64,000 nucleotides of DNA from Malania oleifera. Its lineage: Eukaryota > Streptophyta > Magnoliopsida > Santalales > Ximeniaceae. The position numbers and the translations under genes were made by a program. Location: the NCBI RefSeq assembly GCF_029873635.1, contig NC_080428.1:68815601-68879600 (forward strand), read 5' to 3'. Of the stretch, positions 23,544 to 34,673 are shown piece after piece. The notes beneath the pieces were generated by a model, which saw only the letters and a list, made by a program, of their open reading frames with translations, was not told the DNA's origin and ran no database searches. Every line of letters begins with the position of its first letter. The stretch's first letter is position 1.

Positions 23544-24799
23544 GTTTAATGAGTTGTGGAAGCAAAAACACAGTGATGGGCCCAAGTTTATTTAGCCCCT
23601 AATTTATCTAATACATGGAACTCGTGGCAACCCTCTTCTCTCAGCTAACCAAATGAAAAGAATAAGGATTTACTTAGCTTCAATACCCTAATCCTATTAA
23701 ATTTGGATTTGAATTGAATTTGGGTAAAATGTAAGATAAAGTGATATGAAAATTTGTTCAAAAACCACCCAATCCAAATTCAAAGTCCGAAATTCATACT
23801 CTCAAACATAACATAAGAAACTTTATTTGCAATCGAAAAAAATTCTCAGCTCTTGTTTCTAGTGGTAGTGATAAAATAAATAGTGTCATCAAACTCTCCA
23901 ATACATCCGAAGGGATTCAACCTCTGTTGGAGCGATGAGAGAAGTTCATAACCTTGATGGTCATGCAAAACCTGGCTAACTAAAAGGTATTTGATCTATA
24001 GCCATTACAAGCAAATGATAATGAGACACTATTGGTTCTACTTCTTATTGAATTCACTTGATAATTCTTCTCAACTTGCATTCCAAGCCCATTGTTTAAA
24101 GTCTCTTATCGTGCATCTATTTGCTAACTTTACTTAGCGTTCTCGTAATTTCTACATCGCACACTTTATTCCTGTACAAAATATTTGTGCATCGCATCTC
24201 TTCATTACAATTTATCTTTAAACTTCATTCCAATTTCAAAACCAATTTGGTTAGCAATGGTATTGGGTTAGAAGATGCAAAGTGGGGTGCCTTCCTCTTC
24301 TTGCCCTTTCTCCCAACCATGTTATCAACACTATCTTTCCCAAAGCTTGAAGGTTTAATACAATTGGGGGAATCATTGAGATAAGAGTAAGATAACACTA
24401 ACCAGCTTTTGGAGTTGGATCACAGCCTTTCTCTGCTCTACCAGCCTGCTTGTCCTAGACCATTATTAAACTCTTTAACAACATCAACTGCTCTCTCTAC
24501 CTCTTTATCATCTCGCCTTCTCTCTTACATTCCGCAATTCCTCATCAGTAGAGTATAATTCCACATCAACGAAACCATTTACACCGTCTTCGTTTGGCAA
24601 ATATGGTGGATGTGATCCTAACTTTATTGGGCTCCCCTAGACCCTCTTGTCCCATCAGAGTCTATTTGGATCAAGAATTTTGTTTGAGAAACGAAAACGA
24701 AAAGAAACTAGTAATACTCGTACATTAACATTCTATTAAAAAAAAGAAAAAAATTTGTAAGATTTAATACCATTCTAAAAATTGCTTTTATTTTTAACT
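23544..24799. other. Intergenic with possible coding relic on the minus strand
   Basis: No intact gene. On the minus strand, 24636-24512 reads as a protein-like stretch (PPYLPNEDGVNGFVDVELYS ... DEELRNVREKAR) and 24325-24255 reads DSVDNMVGRKGKKRKAPHF; stops and frame changes separate them. I do not recognise the family; an old DNA-transposon protein is one possibility. Weak evidence. Confidence 0.3.
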
Positions 24800-25095
24800 C
24801 CTTCAAATATATTAATGAAGTCTTCGTAAAGGGGTTCACTTTAGTTTAATACCCATCATTTTTCATCAATTTATTAAATGAATGCAAAACCCCTCTTTTT
24901 GATTCCTCAAATACATTTTATGAAGTTTTTGAGAAGGGACTTCATTTTAATACCCATTATTTTTCTCCAATTTATTGAAGGAGTGCAAATCCTCTCTCTC
25001 CTTCAATTCCTCAAATATATTTATGAAGACATTGATGGAGTTCCTCACTTTATTTTTAATAATACTCATTATTCTTCATCAATTTATTTGAATTC
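24800..25095. repeat. Three-copy tandem repeat, period about 104 bp
   Basis: Units start near 24800, 24905 and 25009 with CCTCAAATATATTTATGAAG-like sequence and each ends in TTCATCAATTTATT-like sequence. About 80% similar to one another by eye. Non-coding. Confidence 0.75.
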
Positions 25096-26369
25096 AGGGT
25101 CCGACGAGTACTGGTCCAAATGTATACACTAATCACAATGGGCTTCGCACAGGTTGCACGAAGCCCAAGGCCTATCCTACCCACCATTCATTTTCAAAGG
25201 CTGCAACATAATTATCCAGCAAGAAAAACAATTCTGGTATTGAGAACAAGATGCCTGCAACATGGCATTCTCATGTTTGTTTTGGGGGATTCTGCAATAT
25301 CCTCGAGAACATGATGCCTATAACATCTCATTCTAATGTTTGTTTTGGGCGAAACGTATCCAGTAGTAACATACACTATCAGGCAGCATTTAACTTGCAA
25401 GATCTTTCAGATTCTTGAGAATGTAATGCCCAAAATCTCATTCAAGGAAACAAAAAAGTGATGCAGTGGTAATATCCCATTCTCAAAAATGCAATTTGTA
25501 AAATATGTCAACCCAGAAGGGACACCTTACATCCAGACATAACTTACTAGTTAAATTCTACTAGTTTACCTGTGTTAATTTGCAGGTTAAAAGCTCATTT
25601 TATTTGTAACATGCCATATTCCACAGCCCCCATTACCAACTACTCATGGAACAAGCTTTTTCTTAGTTCAAAAACAAGCTACACAACACATACTCAACGC
25701 ATTGCCTGGACTCGGTTTGGCGGCCTAAACAAAACATACTACAAATCAAGGCCCTCAATGGCCTGCAAAGAACAGTTCCCTGCAAGTTCACTACGGCTAA
25801 AAGCCCATCCCCAGAAGGTTTCGGGCTTCGTATCATCCAGGGAAATAACAAATCTGAAGGCCACAGCCCTATATCTAGTATCCACTACAGAAGCCAACTC
25901 CAAGGTCTAAGAGCTCAGAGAAGTTTCAGCTGCTCTTAACTTTCTTGTACAAATTGGATAAAAAACGAGACAATCAAATACCAAAATAACTGGGCAAGAG
26001 TCATACCTGTCACTCTCCACCTTCAAACCTTACATCAGTGCAAAACTTCTAATAAACGCAGCCATACCTTCAAAGATGAAAACATGCTGCAAATTGAAAT
26101 TTGTTCCGACGCCCCTCACGGACAAATTAAATCAGCCATTTTAGAACAAAACAGCTTCCTGGTCCCACCCCTCATTTTTGTTTTCCTTTCCCTACCTTTC
26201 TCTGCTTTCATCACTATAAGAACTCCATCCAACCCATCTCATTTCTCCAGATGCCGTGAGTGTATTATTATGGTAGTTTGAGGCACAACAGGCTCCAGCT
26301 TTTAGAGGGGTCTCAGGTCTCTCCCAGAAAGGTAATCAACTTAACACAACTATGAAACATTTACATAGA
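25096..26369. other. Intergenic, moderately GC-rich, no recognisable gene
   Basis: Contains a local duplication (GAGAACAAGATGCCTGCAAC... at 25242-25290 and again, diverged, at 25304-25350). An open frame at 25572-25910 has no recognisable domain. A transcribed non-coding or UTR region is possible but nothing proves it. Confidence 0.4.
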
Positions 26370-26475
26370 ATAGATAAGGGAAGTTTTTGGGAGGGTTTTA
26401 ATTTCATTATCTGTAATCTCCCAATTGCTTGGCTTGTAACCACAGTTTTCCTCCGCCAAAAGTGAGGGCATATTA
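26370..26475 (+). repeat. Stray fragment of a gypsy element tail
   Basis: GGAAGTTTTTGGGAGGG ... TGTAATCTCCCAATTG ... TTGTAACCACAGTTTTCCTCC ... AAGTGAGGG matches the pol-to-PPT tail of the gypsy elements (reverse complement of about 39640-39720; also 16355-16410). No LTR or pol sequence adjoins it, and it is followed by an A-rich tract. Confidence 0.6.
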
Positions 26476-29400
26476 AAAAAAATTTTCAATTTTATTATTA
26501 AAAAAAAAAAAAAGGTAAGGGAAGTCTTGTCAATTTAAGAGGTCAATACTCAGTAGGATAAAATATCAGATCTAGAAGAACAGAGAAAGGGGGTTTCATA
26601 TCAACCAAACAAGAACAAACAATAGGATCCAAGGTCTATCAGCAAAACTTCAAAGCGCTGAAGCCATGCTTCTGAGTGATGCAAAGAATCAAACAAACCA
26701 ACGTATAAAAATAGCAAATCATGATTACTCTTGAAAAATAAATTAAGGGAAGGGAGGCACGTTTGTTTTGCGGACTGAAATGAGGGTGGAAATAGAATGG
26801 AATGCAAATTGAAGGGAGAACATGCACAAACCAATTGAATTCAATTCAATTATCTTCCACTCCTATGAACCAAACATGCAGTAAATTCTGGAAACAGCAA
26901 CATAATTACTAATTAGCATGTAATTCGTGCAATAACAATGCTAATTCGCCTTTTGTTTCTATTATCTTAAAGGCAGTAAGCACTAGGGCAGTTCCTAGTT
27001 TATCTCTGCGATAAGTTTTCATAACTCAAAAGTTGATGTCCCAAATTCTAGAGCAAGATAACCTATATGTATTATATGATATATAGCAAAAAAAACCTGC
27101 ATAGGATATGGCACTGAGGTTCACTAAGAGGGTATTTAGAAACATAGAAAAAGACTTAAAAGAGTAACATCAACCATTTTTCGTAACAAAATCATTAATG
27201 AAGGAGAAAAAAAAAAAAAAGGAAAAGAAAACTCAATTAGTAATTCTCAAATTTTATTTATGTTGGCTAGAAATTTAATGGCATTTGAGAAAAGGAGAAA
27301 GGAAATGGTGAAGACAGGATGTTATCCTGAAAAAAAAAAAGCCATATATATATAATTAGAAACACAAACAGTAGAAGGTCAGTGGGGGAGAAAAAAAAAA
27401 AAGAAACTATCTATTTATTATTCAGTATTTTACTCTCTCTGGGGAAAAAAATGTTTTGAATGAGGTTTCATTACAGGGTTTTTTTTATGGGCTTTTTTTT
27501 TTTTTTTTTAAAGATTACTCGAAAAAACATGATACTTTATTGAGGGACAAAGAAACTGATGGTGCAAGTATATATGATACAGAGACCCTTAATACATGCC
27601 TGAGAAGGTATGTGCCACTTTTTAAGAGGGAAAGCATCAAGATATTTAAGCATCTGAAGCTGCTGCTAGGGAAATTCTTGCTGCAACCTAACCCTCAAGG
27701 TATGGACTTTGTATGCATCTATAATAGTGCCAACTTGCCAATAAACTTTGATGTCAAAAATATCTAGAAACACACGTCTTCACTATACAGTCTATAAATA
27801 TGACTTCCTAATGCTACATATATAGCATGTAAATTTGTAAATTAATGCTCAAATTTGACAAACTGCTATAAAGAAAATACATAGGTAATATTATAGCATC
27901 CAAGCATACAGATTTTAATATGGAAAGTACAAGTATTTAGCTGATTTTCAAAAAACTATTGTATTAGTTCTAAAGCACAAACCTTTAAGAAATGTAGACA
28001 TGAACAGATTGGGTCAATAGTATATGTGTAGTAGTAGTATTTTAGACTAAGATTCATTGATGAAACCTGAAGACAGCAGCCAGGGCAGCAAAAAACTCAA
28101 AGAATCACCCAATCTTGGATGAAGCTTGACAAACATCTAGAGGGATTAGATAATGTAACCTGCATGATACAAAATGACTACTAATGCTAAGGAAAAACCG
28201 GGCTCCAATATTTGTATCTATAAAATCTATCCTATATTACCTTTTCTTTTGCATGGCACCTGCCACCTAGTATAATATTTTGGAAGAGCAAGGCATTCAA
28301 ACCCTTTAATGTTCGACTTCCCAATTATGATTACTGCATCTCAATCTTCCAGTCCTTTTTTTCTTTCAAAAAAGGCTTACTATCATTTTAATCCTTTCTA
28401 GAAACAAAATGAAAACCAATGCATAAGATTACAAGCCCAATCTCATGCTGGGAACCGGTTGAATGGGCACGATAATAATCTTCCATGCTGCATATTTTTA
28501 CGTGCCCTCCACTGATTGGATACATCCAGTTCGAAACTAATTTTCTTTGTTTGTTTAGTGATTCTCCAAGCATTTTTCACTTTTATGTATTCATCTCAAA
28601 ACTACATAAACTCTGGTGTCTCAGAAATACAACTTAATTCAGGCTGCTTTGATGTGTTAGAAGTACTTTAATATGCGTATAGCATAACACACATCATTGA
28701 GGTTTTTGGAGACAGCACTTGACAAGATACATTTATTGGCTACTATCCTCTTGAAGTTTCTTCTTTACCCCTTTGATTATTGGTGTGTACAGAAAATGAA
28801 GAGGCATAATTTGAAAAAACAAAACAAAAAACTACTTAAGATAGTGCAATTGAAGTAACTGAGTTCATTTATATTATTTCCTGATACTGCCCTTTTAGAA
28901 TAGTTAAGAAGTTTTTAATAGGACATTATTTGAAAATACAAAATATTAAACATGGGCATTTTTGAATACCAAAGTTGGAGACCAACAACAGAGTCCTCAA
29001 TCAATAGTAAAAATAAAAGGGGGGTTCCTCATTCTAGGTGTTTATTGACCTGATTTTTTGAATTCTAGTGAACCTTTCAACAAATTATTAATTCTGTCTT
29101 CTGATAAGGAGAGAGTGGCAACTCTTTCAATTGAAATAATGCAAACTGCTATCATTTTCCCCACCTCTTTGGATATATTTATTGAAGGCAAGAGAATTTG
29201 GGGCCTTAATCTAAGGTTTTGCAACACATGTTCTTCATAAATTTGGTGAGAAGAAATGTGTACCATGTGCATGTGCATAAGTGCGCATAAGAATACTTCA
29301 TATATAATTATCTAATATCAGTAACAATAAGAAATGTTTCCCCCATGATGATTAGCTACTAATGACCTTAGCATAACAAAGCAATAATAAATAATGAAAC

Positions 29401-30598
29401 AAGTCTCTTGTAACATAACAGTCTATTTCGTTGTGTGGCTACATAAGAAAATATGTTAAAACCCTTGATGCCCAGTATAAAACAGATTTCATTGAGCGTG
29501 GAACCTAAAATCTGATGTGGGTTCAGAAAAATCAAACCGAACATACACCGACACTCCAAATTTTACCAGCATAGAGTAATACATGCATCATAAAAAATTT
29601 CATCTCATCTCATAACTAATCTGCTCATATTAAAAGACAACGAAAGAAATATCAACTAGATAACCATGGATCTGCTAGTTAAACTGTAGAGTGATATGAT
29701 GAATTTTCTCATTTTAAAGTCTATTTGTTGCACAGTATCATATTTAGGGCTGTCAAACAAAAAAATTCAACCAGCCTCTGTATCCTGCACAGCCTCACAT
29801 GGGAAAAAATAAACCAGTACTCAATTGCATTCAATAAATTAATTTAAAATAAGGGAGGATAAAAATGATTACGATGTTTCAAGTAATAGTGTGGAAACCC
29901 ACAGGGCCAACTAAATAAAAAAACAGTGCGAGCCAAATTCATACAGACAGCAAATAGGATCAAACTGTATGGCAATGCTCAACAATGGTAAATATAACTT
30001 ATATAAAATTAAATAAAAAAAGTTCAAAATATAAATAGCTAATTAATTGCAACAATAAATGTAAACAATACATGTTTATCAAAAAAAAATGTAGCCAATA
30101 CATAAGCCATGGCCCAAAAAACAAAATCTCTCAGAGCTTATTCTCCCCTAAGACAATGAAATGAAGGATCATTAAATTCAAATATCTAATCCTGAAATTC
30201 TTTAAAAAGCTTCAGCAAACACTAACAACCTACAGATGTATTGGTACTTCAATTTATTGAAACTATCTCTGTGCTACATGACGCCAACCTTTGAAAGTTC
30301 TCACGTCACCGAAAGGGGAGAGGACATGCATTCAATGGAAGAAAATAAAATAAAAATTGAAAAAGAAAAAATAAAACCCAAGATTACCTTCGAATAAAAC
30401 ATTTTCTTGAATCTTGGATAAAATCTACTATTGATTCCATCCTCTCCCACCCAAAAAGGGAAAGAAATAAGAAAAAAAAAATGAAAGGAGAAATTACCCA
30501 TTAGCAAGAATCTTTAGCCGATGTATAAACCAATCTGGTCCAACCAATGAGAGTGAGGCAGCATTAAAGAAGACATGGAGCTGTGAAAATCCAAATAT
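26476..30598. other. Intergenic / 3' flank of the F-box gene
   Basis: AT-rich with several A or T tracts (about 26497, 27205, 27330, 27390, 27497). The open frame at 27456-27767 starts in a T tract and has no recognisable domain. No gene supported. The part next to 30598 must hold the 3'UTR and poly(A) site of the minus-strand gene, but I cannot place them. Confidence 0.45.
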
Positions 30599-32362
30599 TC
30601 AGCAACCCATGACAGCACAATTATAGACAAAATTACCCGATCGCTTTCTAGCAAGCAAGTTCCACTGTGGTTGGCCTTCACCGGGGACCCATGAATTGAG
30701 CTCTATGCTCCCTTCACCCAAAGTCCTAGGACCACCAATAACGACCAGCCGATCTCCACATGCCCTGAAAGCAAGGCCCCAACCATTCATTGAGACTAAT
30801 CGTTGGGGCAAACTCCCCACTGTATACCAACGTTTCCTATCCTTGTCATACTTCCTGACCACCATTGCTGCATAATCAGCTGAGTACAATTCATTATTTA
30901 CCACTGCAACCAAAGGGGGTGCCTCCGTCGCAGCAGGCATATCATTCTCCCTGGCTGCATCACTTCGCCCAGGAGACATTTTAGGAATCTCTGTCCAAGT
31001 TCTCGTCTCCAAATTAAACTCCTCTCCACATGTAAGAACCTTTGATTCACTTCCCCCAATACCCCCAAGCACATAAAACTTTCCATCCATAAAGACTCCA
31101 GAACACATCTTCCTGGATTTATTCATGCTTGGAAGTGTCTCCCATTTTCCAGTTTCAGAATTATAAAGCTCTGCTGAGCTCAATATATTTCCCTGAGAAT
31201 CACAACCACCAGCTAAAATTGCCTTCTCCCCAAGGCTGGCAGACCCAAATAAGCATCTTGGAGCATTCATCCTCATTCCGGATGACCATGAGTTAGTTAA
31301 AATGCTATATCTGTAAATGACATGAGCTGTCACTTCCTTGCCAAACACAAGAAGCTCTGTCCCTACAGCCAAGGACTCCTTATCAGAGCACATGAAGCAT
31401 TCATTAGACGGCATTCTTGGCAAATGCATCCACCTGCGACAAATTGGATCAAAAGCTTCCCATTCAAGAAGATGGCAAGAAAAATAAATCCAGTGTTCAA
31501 TTACACCATTGTTTCTTCTCAGCCTGTATAGTTCGCCACTCCGAATTAATGATCGGAAGCTCCGGTTCACAGATGCAATCGAGCCATAATTAGACCTCGA
31601 ACATCGAAGGAGGCAATTGATGGACATATCTCTGCCAATGGGATGGATTAATGAGTCCGAACTTGAGTCATTTGACTGATGCCCTGCATGACGCTGGTTG
31701 TTAGATTGGTCTTTGAGAGACAAGGAAAGGTAAGAAAGATCAGGCAAGGCACAAGCCCTCTCAACATGAACCAAATCTGAATTTTTCCCTGTGCAACAAT
31801 GGGCATTGGATTGGTCTGCCAGAGTGAGGCCCATGTTGGGCAGAGTCCAATCCATCTCAGCTTCAGAACCAGGGAGTACTGGGGGATCCAAATTCAAAAT
31901 ATTCTGGGAATGATGCGGGCTGCTGGATTGGTGTGCCAGGGCAAGGGAGAGGTCGGGCGGGGCTTCAGCTGTCTCAAGTTGATCAGATTCATCTAAATGG
32001 CGATGCGGGTTTTCAGATTCATCCGCAGAGTTCATGGAGATGTCTAGTGACTCAACGCGACCAATGTGATGTGCTATAGAACCTGTATCCAAACAATCCT
32101 GAGCATAAAGATGGTCGTCAGATTGTTCAGCTGGGGCCAAGTTGAGGTCAGGTGAGTTAGGCGACACCTCAACCTTTTCACTAGCGCTGGAAGGCTTGGG
32201 CAACTTACTTACTCTGAGCTCCTCTTCCTCTTTTATCTCCAAAGGGCGCTTGCTCTTTGGGATTTCCATTTCAAGACGATAATTTATGTAAGACCACTTG
32301 TTTTCTTTACCACAAGAACTAGAAAACACCCTCGAAACTAGGCAGGAACGATCCTCCAACAT
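30599..32362 (-). CDS. F-box/kelch-repeat protein, SKIP11-like
   Basis: Single-exon CDS of 587 codons. The start is the ATG at 32362 (MLEDRSCLVS, the family's usual N-terminus); the frame stays open upstream, but those codons lie in an inferred intron. Residues 1-60 are basic/acidic; 72-220 hold four imperfect repeats with DLNLAP, DLSLALA, MGLTLA and LSLSL; 241-284 is the F-box-like helix region (YGSIASVNRSFRSLIRSGEL); about 330-560 are kelch repeats with AGG, LGG and IGG blades; it ends FVYNCAVMGC, typical of the SKIP11 group (Arabidopsis At2g02870, At1g74510, At1g26930). Such proteins bind ASK1/SKP1 and pick substrates for the SCF ubiquitin ligase. No frame damage. It is the only intact host gene seen in the window. 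Confidence 0.95.
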   Translation of the reverse strand: MLEDRSCLVSRVFSSSCGKENKWSYINYRLEMEIPKSKRPLEIKEEEELRVSKLPKPSSASEKVEVSPNSPDLNLAPAEQSDDHLYAQDCLDTGSIAHHIGRVESLDISMNSADESENPHRHLDESDQLETAEAPPDLSLALAHQSSSPHHSQNILNLDPPVLPGSEAEMDWTLPNMGLTLADQSNAHCCTGKNSDLVHVERACALPDLSYLSLSLKDQSNNQRHAGHQSNDSSSDSLIHPIGRDMSINCLLRCSRSNYGSIASVNRSFRSLIRSGELYRLRRNNGVIEHWIYFSCHLLEWEAFDPICRRWMHLPRMPSNECFMCSDKESLAVGTELLVFGKEVTAHVIYRYSILTNSWSSGMRMNAPRCLFGSASLGEKAILAGGCDSQGNILSSAELYNSETGKWETLPSMNKSRKMCSGVFMDGKFYVLGGIGGSESKVLTCGEEFNLETRTWTEIPKMSPGRSDAARENDMPAATEAPPLVAVVNNELYSADYAAMVVRKYDKDRKRWYTVGSLPQRLVSMNGWGLAFRACGDRLVVIGGPRTLGEGSIELNSWVPGEGQPQWNLLARKRSGNFVYNCAVMGC

Positions 32363-32382
32363 GTCTCCGCAACTCAACCAAG

Positions 32383-33098
32383 CTAAAAACAGCAAAATTT
32401 CGAACCTAACCCAATCGAAAGCCTTCTTTCCTTCTCACCAGAGTTCAAAGCCAAAAACAAACAATCGCAGCCCCGATTGCTCAAATACTCGGTCAAAATA
32501 CGAGAGAAAACCTATTAAAATGAGGGGGAAAAAAGTATGATTTTCTTTCTTCAAAAAGCGTGATTGATAAAATCTAAAACCCTTAGTTGTTCGCCACCAA
32601 TTTCAACACATAAAAAAATTAAAAAAAAAAACAGAAACGGCACTGAAGAGAACTAGAAGAAACGTAATTTTCAGCTACATCTCAAACACAAACAGATATG
32701 AATCCAAACAACAACAATCCAGATTGCGCAAAACGTGAGAAAAAATCCAATCTTTTCATCAATTTTGCATGAAACAAATCCGTTAACAAAGGGACAGAGC
32801 CAGAAAATAAAACAGAGATAAATAAAAAAATTTAGATCTCTAAAATCAAATCAAAACAAAAAGATTAATTCGCACGATTTTCACGGCAAGAACCTAAATC
32901 TGAAGCTGTAGAAATGATCAAATTTAAAATTTTGATTCGTAACTACAAAAATCAATAACTAATCAATTAGATCTGGCCATTGGTACTGTGCATAAACAGT
33001 TTCCTTCACTTATTTTCAAATACAAGAAAAGAAGAAAGTAGGCAAACGAGAGAGAGAGAGAGAGAGGGAAAGAAGAAGAAGTAATACAAGAGACTTAC
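32383..33098 (-). other. Inferred 5'UTR intron of the F-box gene
   Basis: Minus strand has a consensus donor CC|GTAAGT at 33098-33093 and an acceptor TTTTGCTGTTTTTAG|CT ending at 32383, 20 bases before the ATG. The 716-bp interval is AT-rich, as plant introns are, and contains no coding. Introns just before the start codon are common in plant genes and can raise expression. Inferred from splice motifs only. Confidence 0.6.
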
Positions 33099-33345
33099 GG
33101 AATGGATAAAAAGAAAGAGGATTTGATTGGGATTTTAAGATTAACAATCCATATCTCTCATGCTATTTCTGTTCTTCGCCTTCATGGCTCTCTCATTCTT
33201 CTTCTTCTTCTTCTTCTTCTTCTTCTTCTTCTTCCTCTCTCTCTCTCTCCCTCCCACCGCAAACCAGCGAGCTCCTGTTTGGGCTTCACAGCAAAATCTA
33301 TGGGGGGTCCTCAGTCCCTGTTTATATGTATCTCTGTCTTTATAA
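33099..33345 (-). promoter_or_regulatory. Putative 5'UTR exon and core promoter of the F-box gene
   Basis: Upstream of the donor lie a (CTT)n/(CT)n tract (33194-33250, purine-rich on the transcribed sense) and a minus-strand TATATAAAC-like element near 33330-33320. A (TA)n tract follows at about 33371-33393. The transcription start probably lies between 33300 and 33100. The (GA)n at 33047-33066 is at the start of the intron. Confidence 0.4.
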
Positions 33346-34673
33346 ACATAAATAATAAATAGAAATAATAAATATATATATATATATATATATTTTTATA
33401 AATAGTCTTATCTAACGATAATTATTATTACTTCAGTTAAGAGATTAAGAGATTTTGGTGCAATAAATTATTATTAATCAACTGTGTAAAAAATTTTAAT
33501 ATTCTTTAAAAATAAAATACGTTCAATTTATTTTTTACTGCATTATTTAGAATTTTGACATATAACTAATTCAACAAAATTTTATTTTAAAAAGAATCAG
33601 GTTATGTGATGATTTTATTTTATTTTTTGTATATCGTGTCAAAATTGTGTATAATAGTTCGAACAATAGATAGTCTCAATATAATTTAATAATGATAATT
33701 TTTAATTATTATTTTTAATAATTATTATTTTGCAGCTTTTTCGTAGAGCGTTTCTGTAACAGTTAAAACTTTATAGAAAAAAACGCTCGATCTGTCCCTA
33801 AAACGACAAAATACGTTCATCGCACGTGACTGCTACTTATTGTGCGTATGACCTTTAATCACGTGTCTTCCTACACTTATTTATTTATTTGTATTTTATT
33901 GGCTATTTAGGTATCGTTTGCCATTTTGCATGTTAATTTTTTTGGGTAAAAGGTACTAATACCCCCTTAAGTTTGACAAACCTCTCTTTAGGTTTCAAAA
34001 ACTTAAAAGAGGTTTCAAAAATTTTATGTACCTTTTCTAATATTTGAAAAACAATCTTTTGCGAGTTATAAGTGTTTTAAAAATCAAATGTCACGAAAAT
34101 GTACGTAAAATATTTGAAACTTCAAAAAATTGGTGCGAAAATTTTGAAATCTTAGGTAATGTCAACTTCTCTTGTTATTGGGATGCCAATATTATCTTAT
34201 ATGTATTTTTATCGGTCATTACTTCTCTATTCTATACTTCATTGATTCTTGCATATCTATTTTTGTCAACTTTTTTCATATTTTCAAGTTCATAGTTGTT
34301 GCTTCCCTCCATATTTTGATGTATACATGTCTCTCATGATTTCATTTATTCTTCGTCAATTATTAATTTTATTTTTCCTATTTCGATGCGGCTCAACAAT
34401 ATATTTCTCACATTATCTACGTTTCTTTATATTCCCAAGTTTAAACATGTTTCCCCTTTCAAATTTTGGCGCATTTCTATATTTGTTAGCCTACAAATAA
34501 TTCAGAATAGCAAAATAGTAAGAATTAGTGATATTAAAAGAAGAGCATTGGCATCTATTTGTGCAGTAATTGCAAATTATAAAAGGAAAGTGATTTTTGT
34601 ATATTCATTTGAGACCCATATTATATTTGGTTATATAATAGGCGAGAGTTATAATTCATATCGTATTCTCTTT
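33346..34673. other. Intergenic, unique flank before the segmental duplication
   Basis: AT-rich. Overlapping open frames at 34044-34733 lack recognisable domains and look like AT-rich chance frames. A GGGTAAAAGGTACTAATACC segment near 33944 resembles an end of a dispersed repeat but no partner was found. Confidence 0.4.

Noticed and set aside
29744..29770. TAGGGCTGTCAAAC as a hAT terminus
   Set aside because: No matching inverted end or 8-bp duplication found nearby.
32363..32395. Upstream extension of the F-box protein by 11 residues
   Set aside because: The first codon is TTG, not ATG, and the segment crosses an inferred splice acceptor; family proteins start at MLEDRS.
33102..33362. Leucine/phenylalanine-rich frames opposite the F-box promoter
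   Set aside because: Produced by the (CTT)n/(CT)n tract; no domain and wrong strand for the gene.
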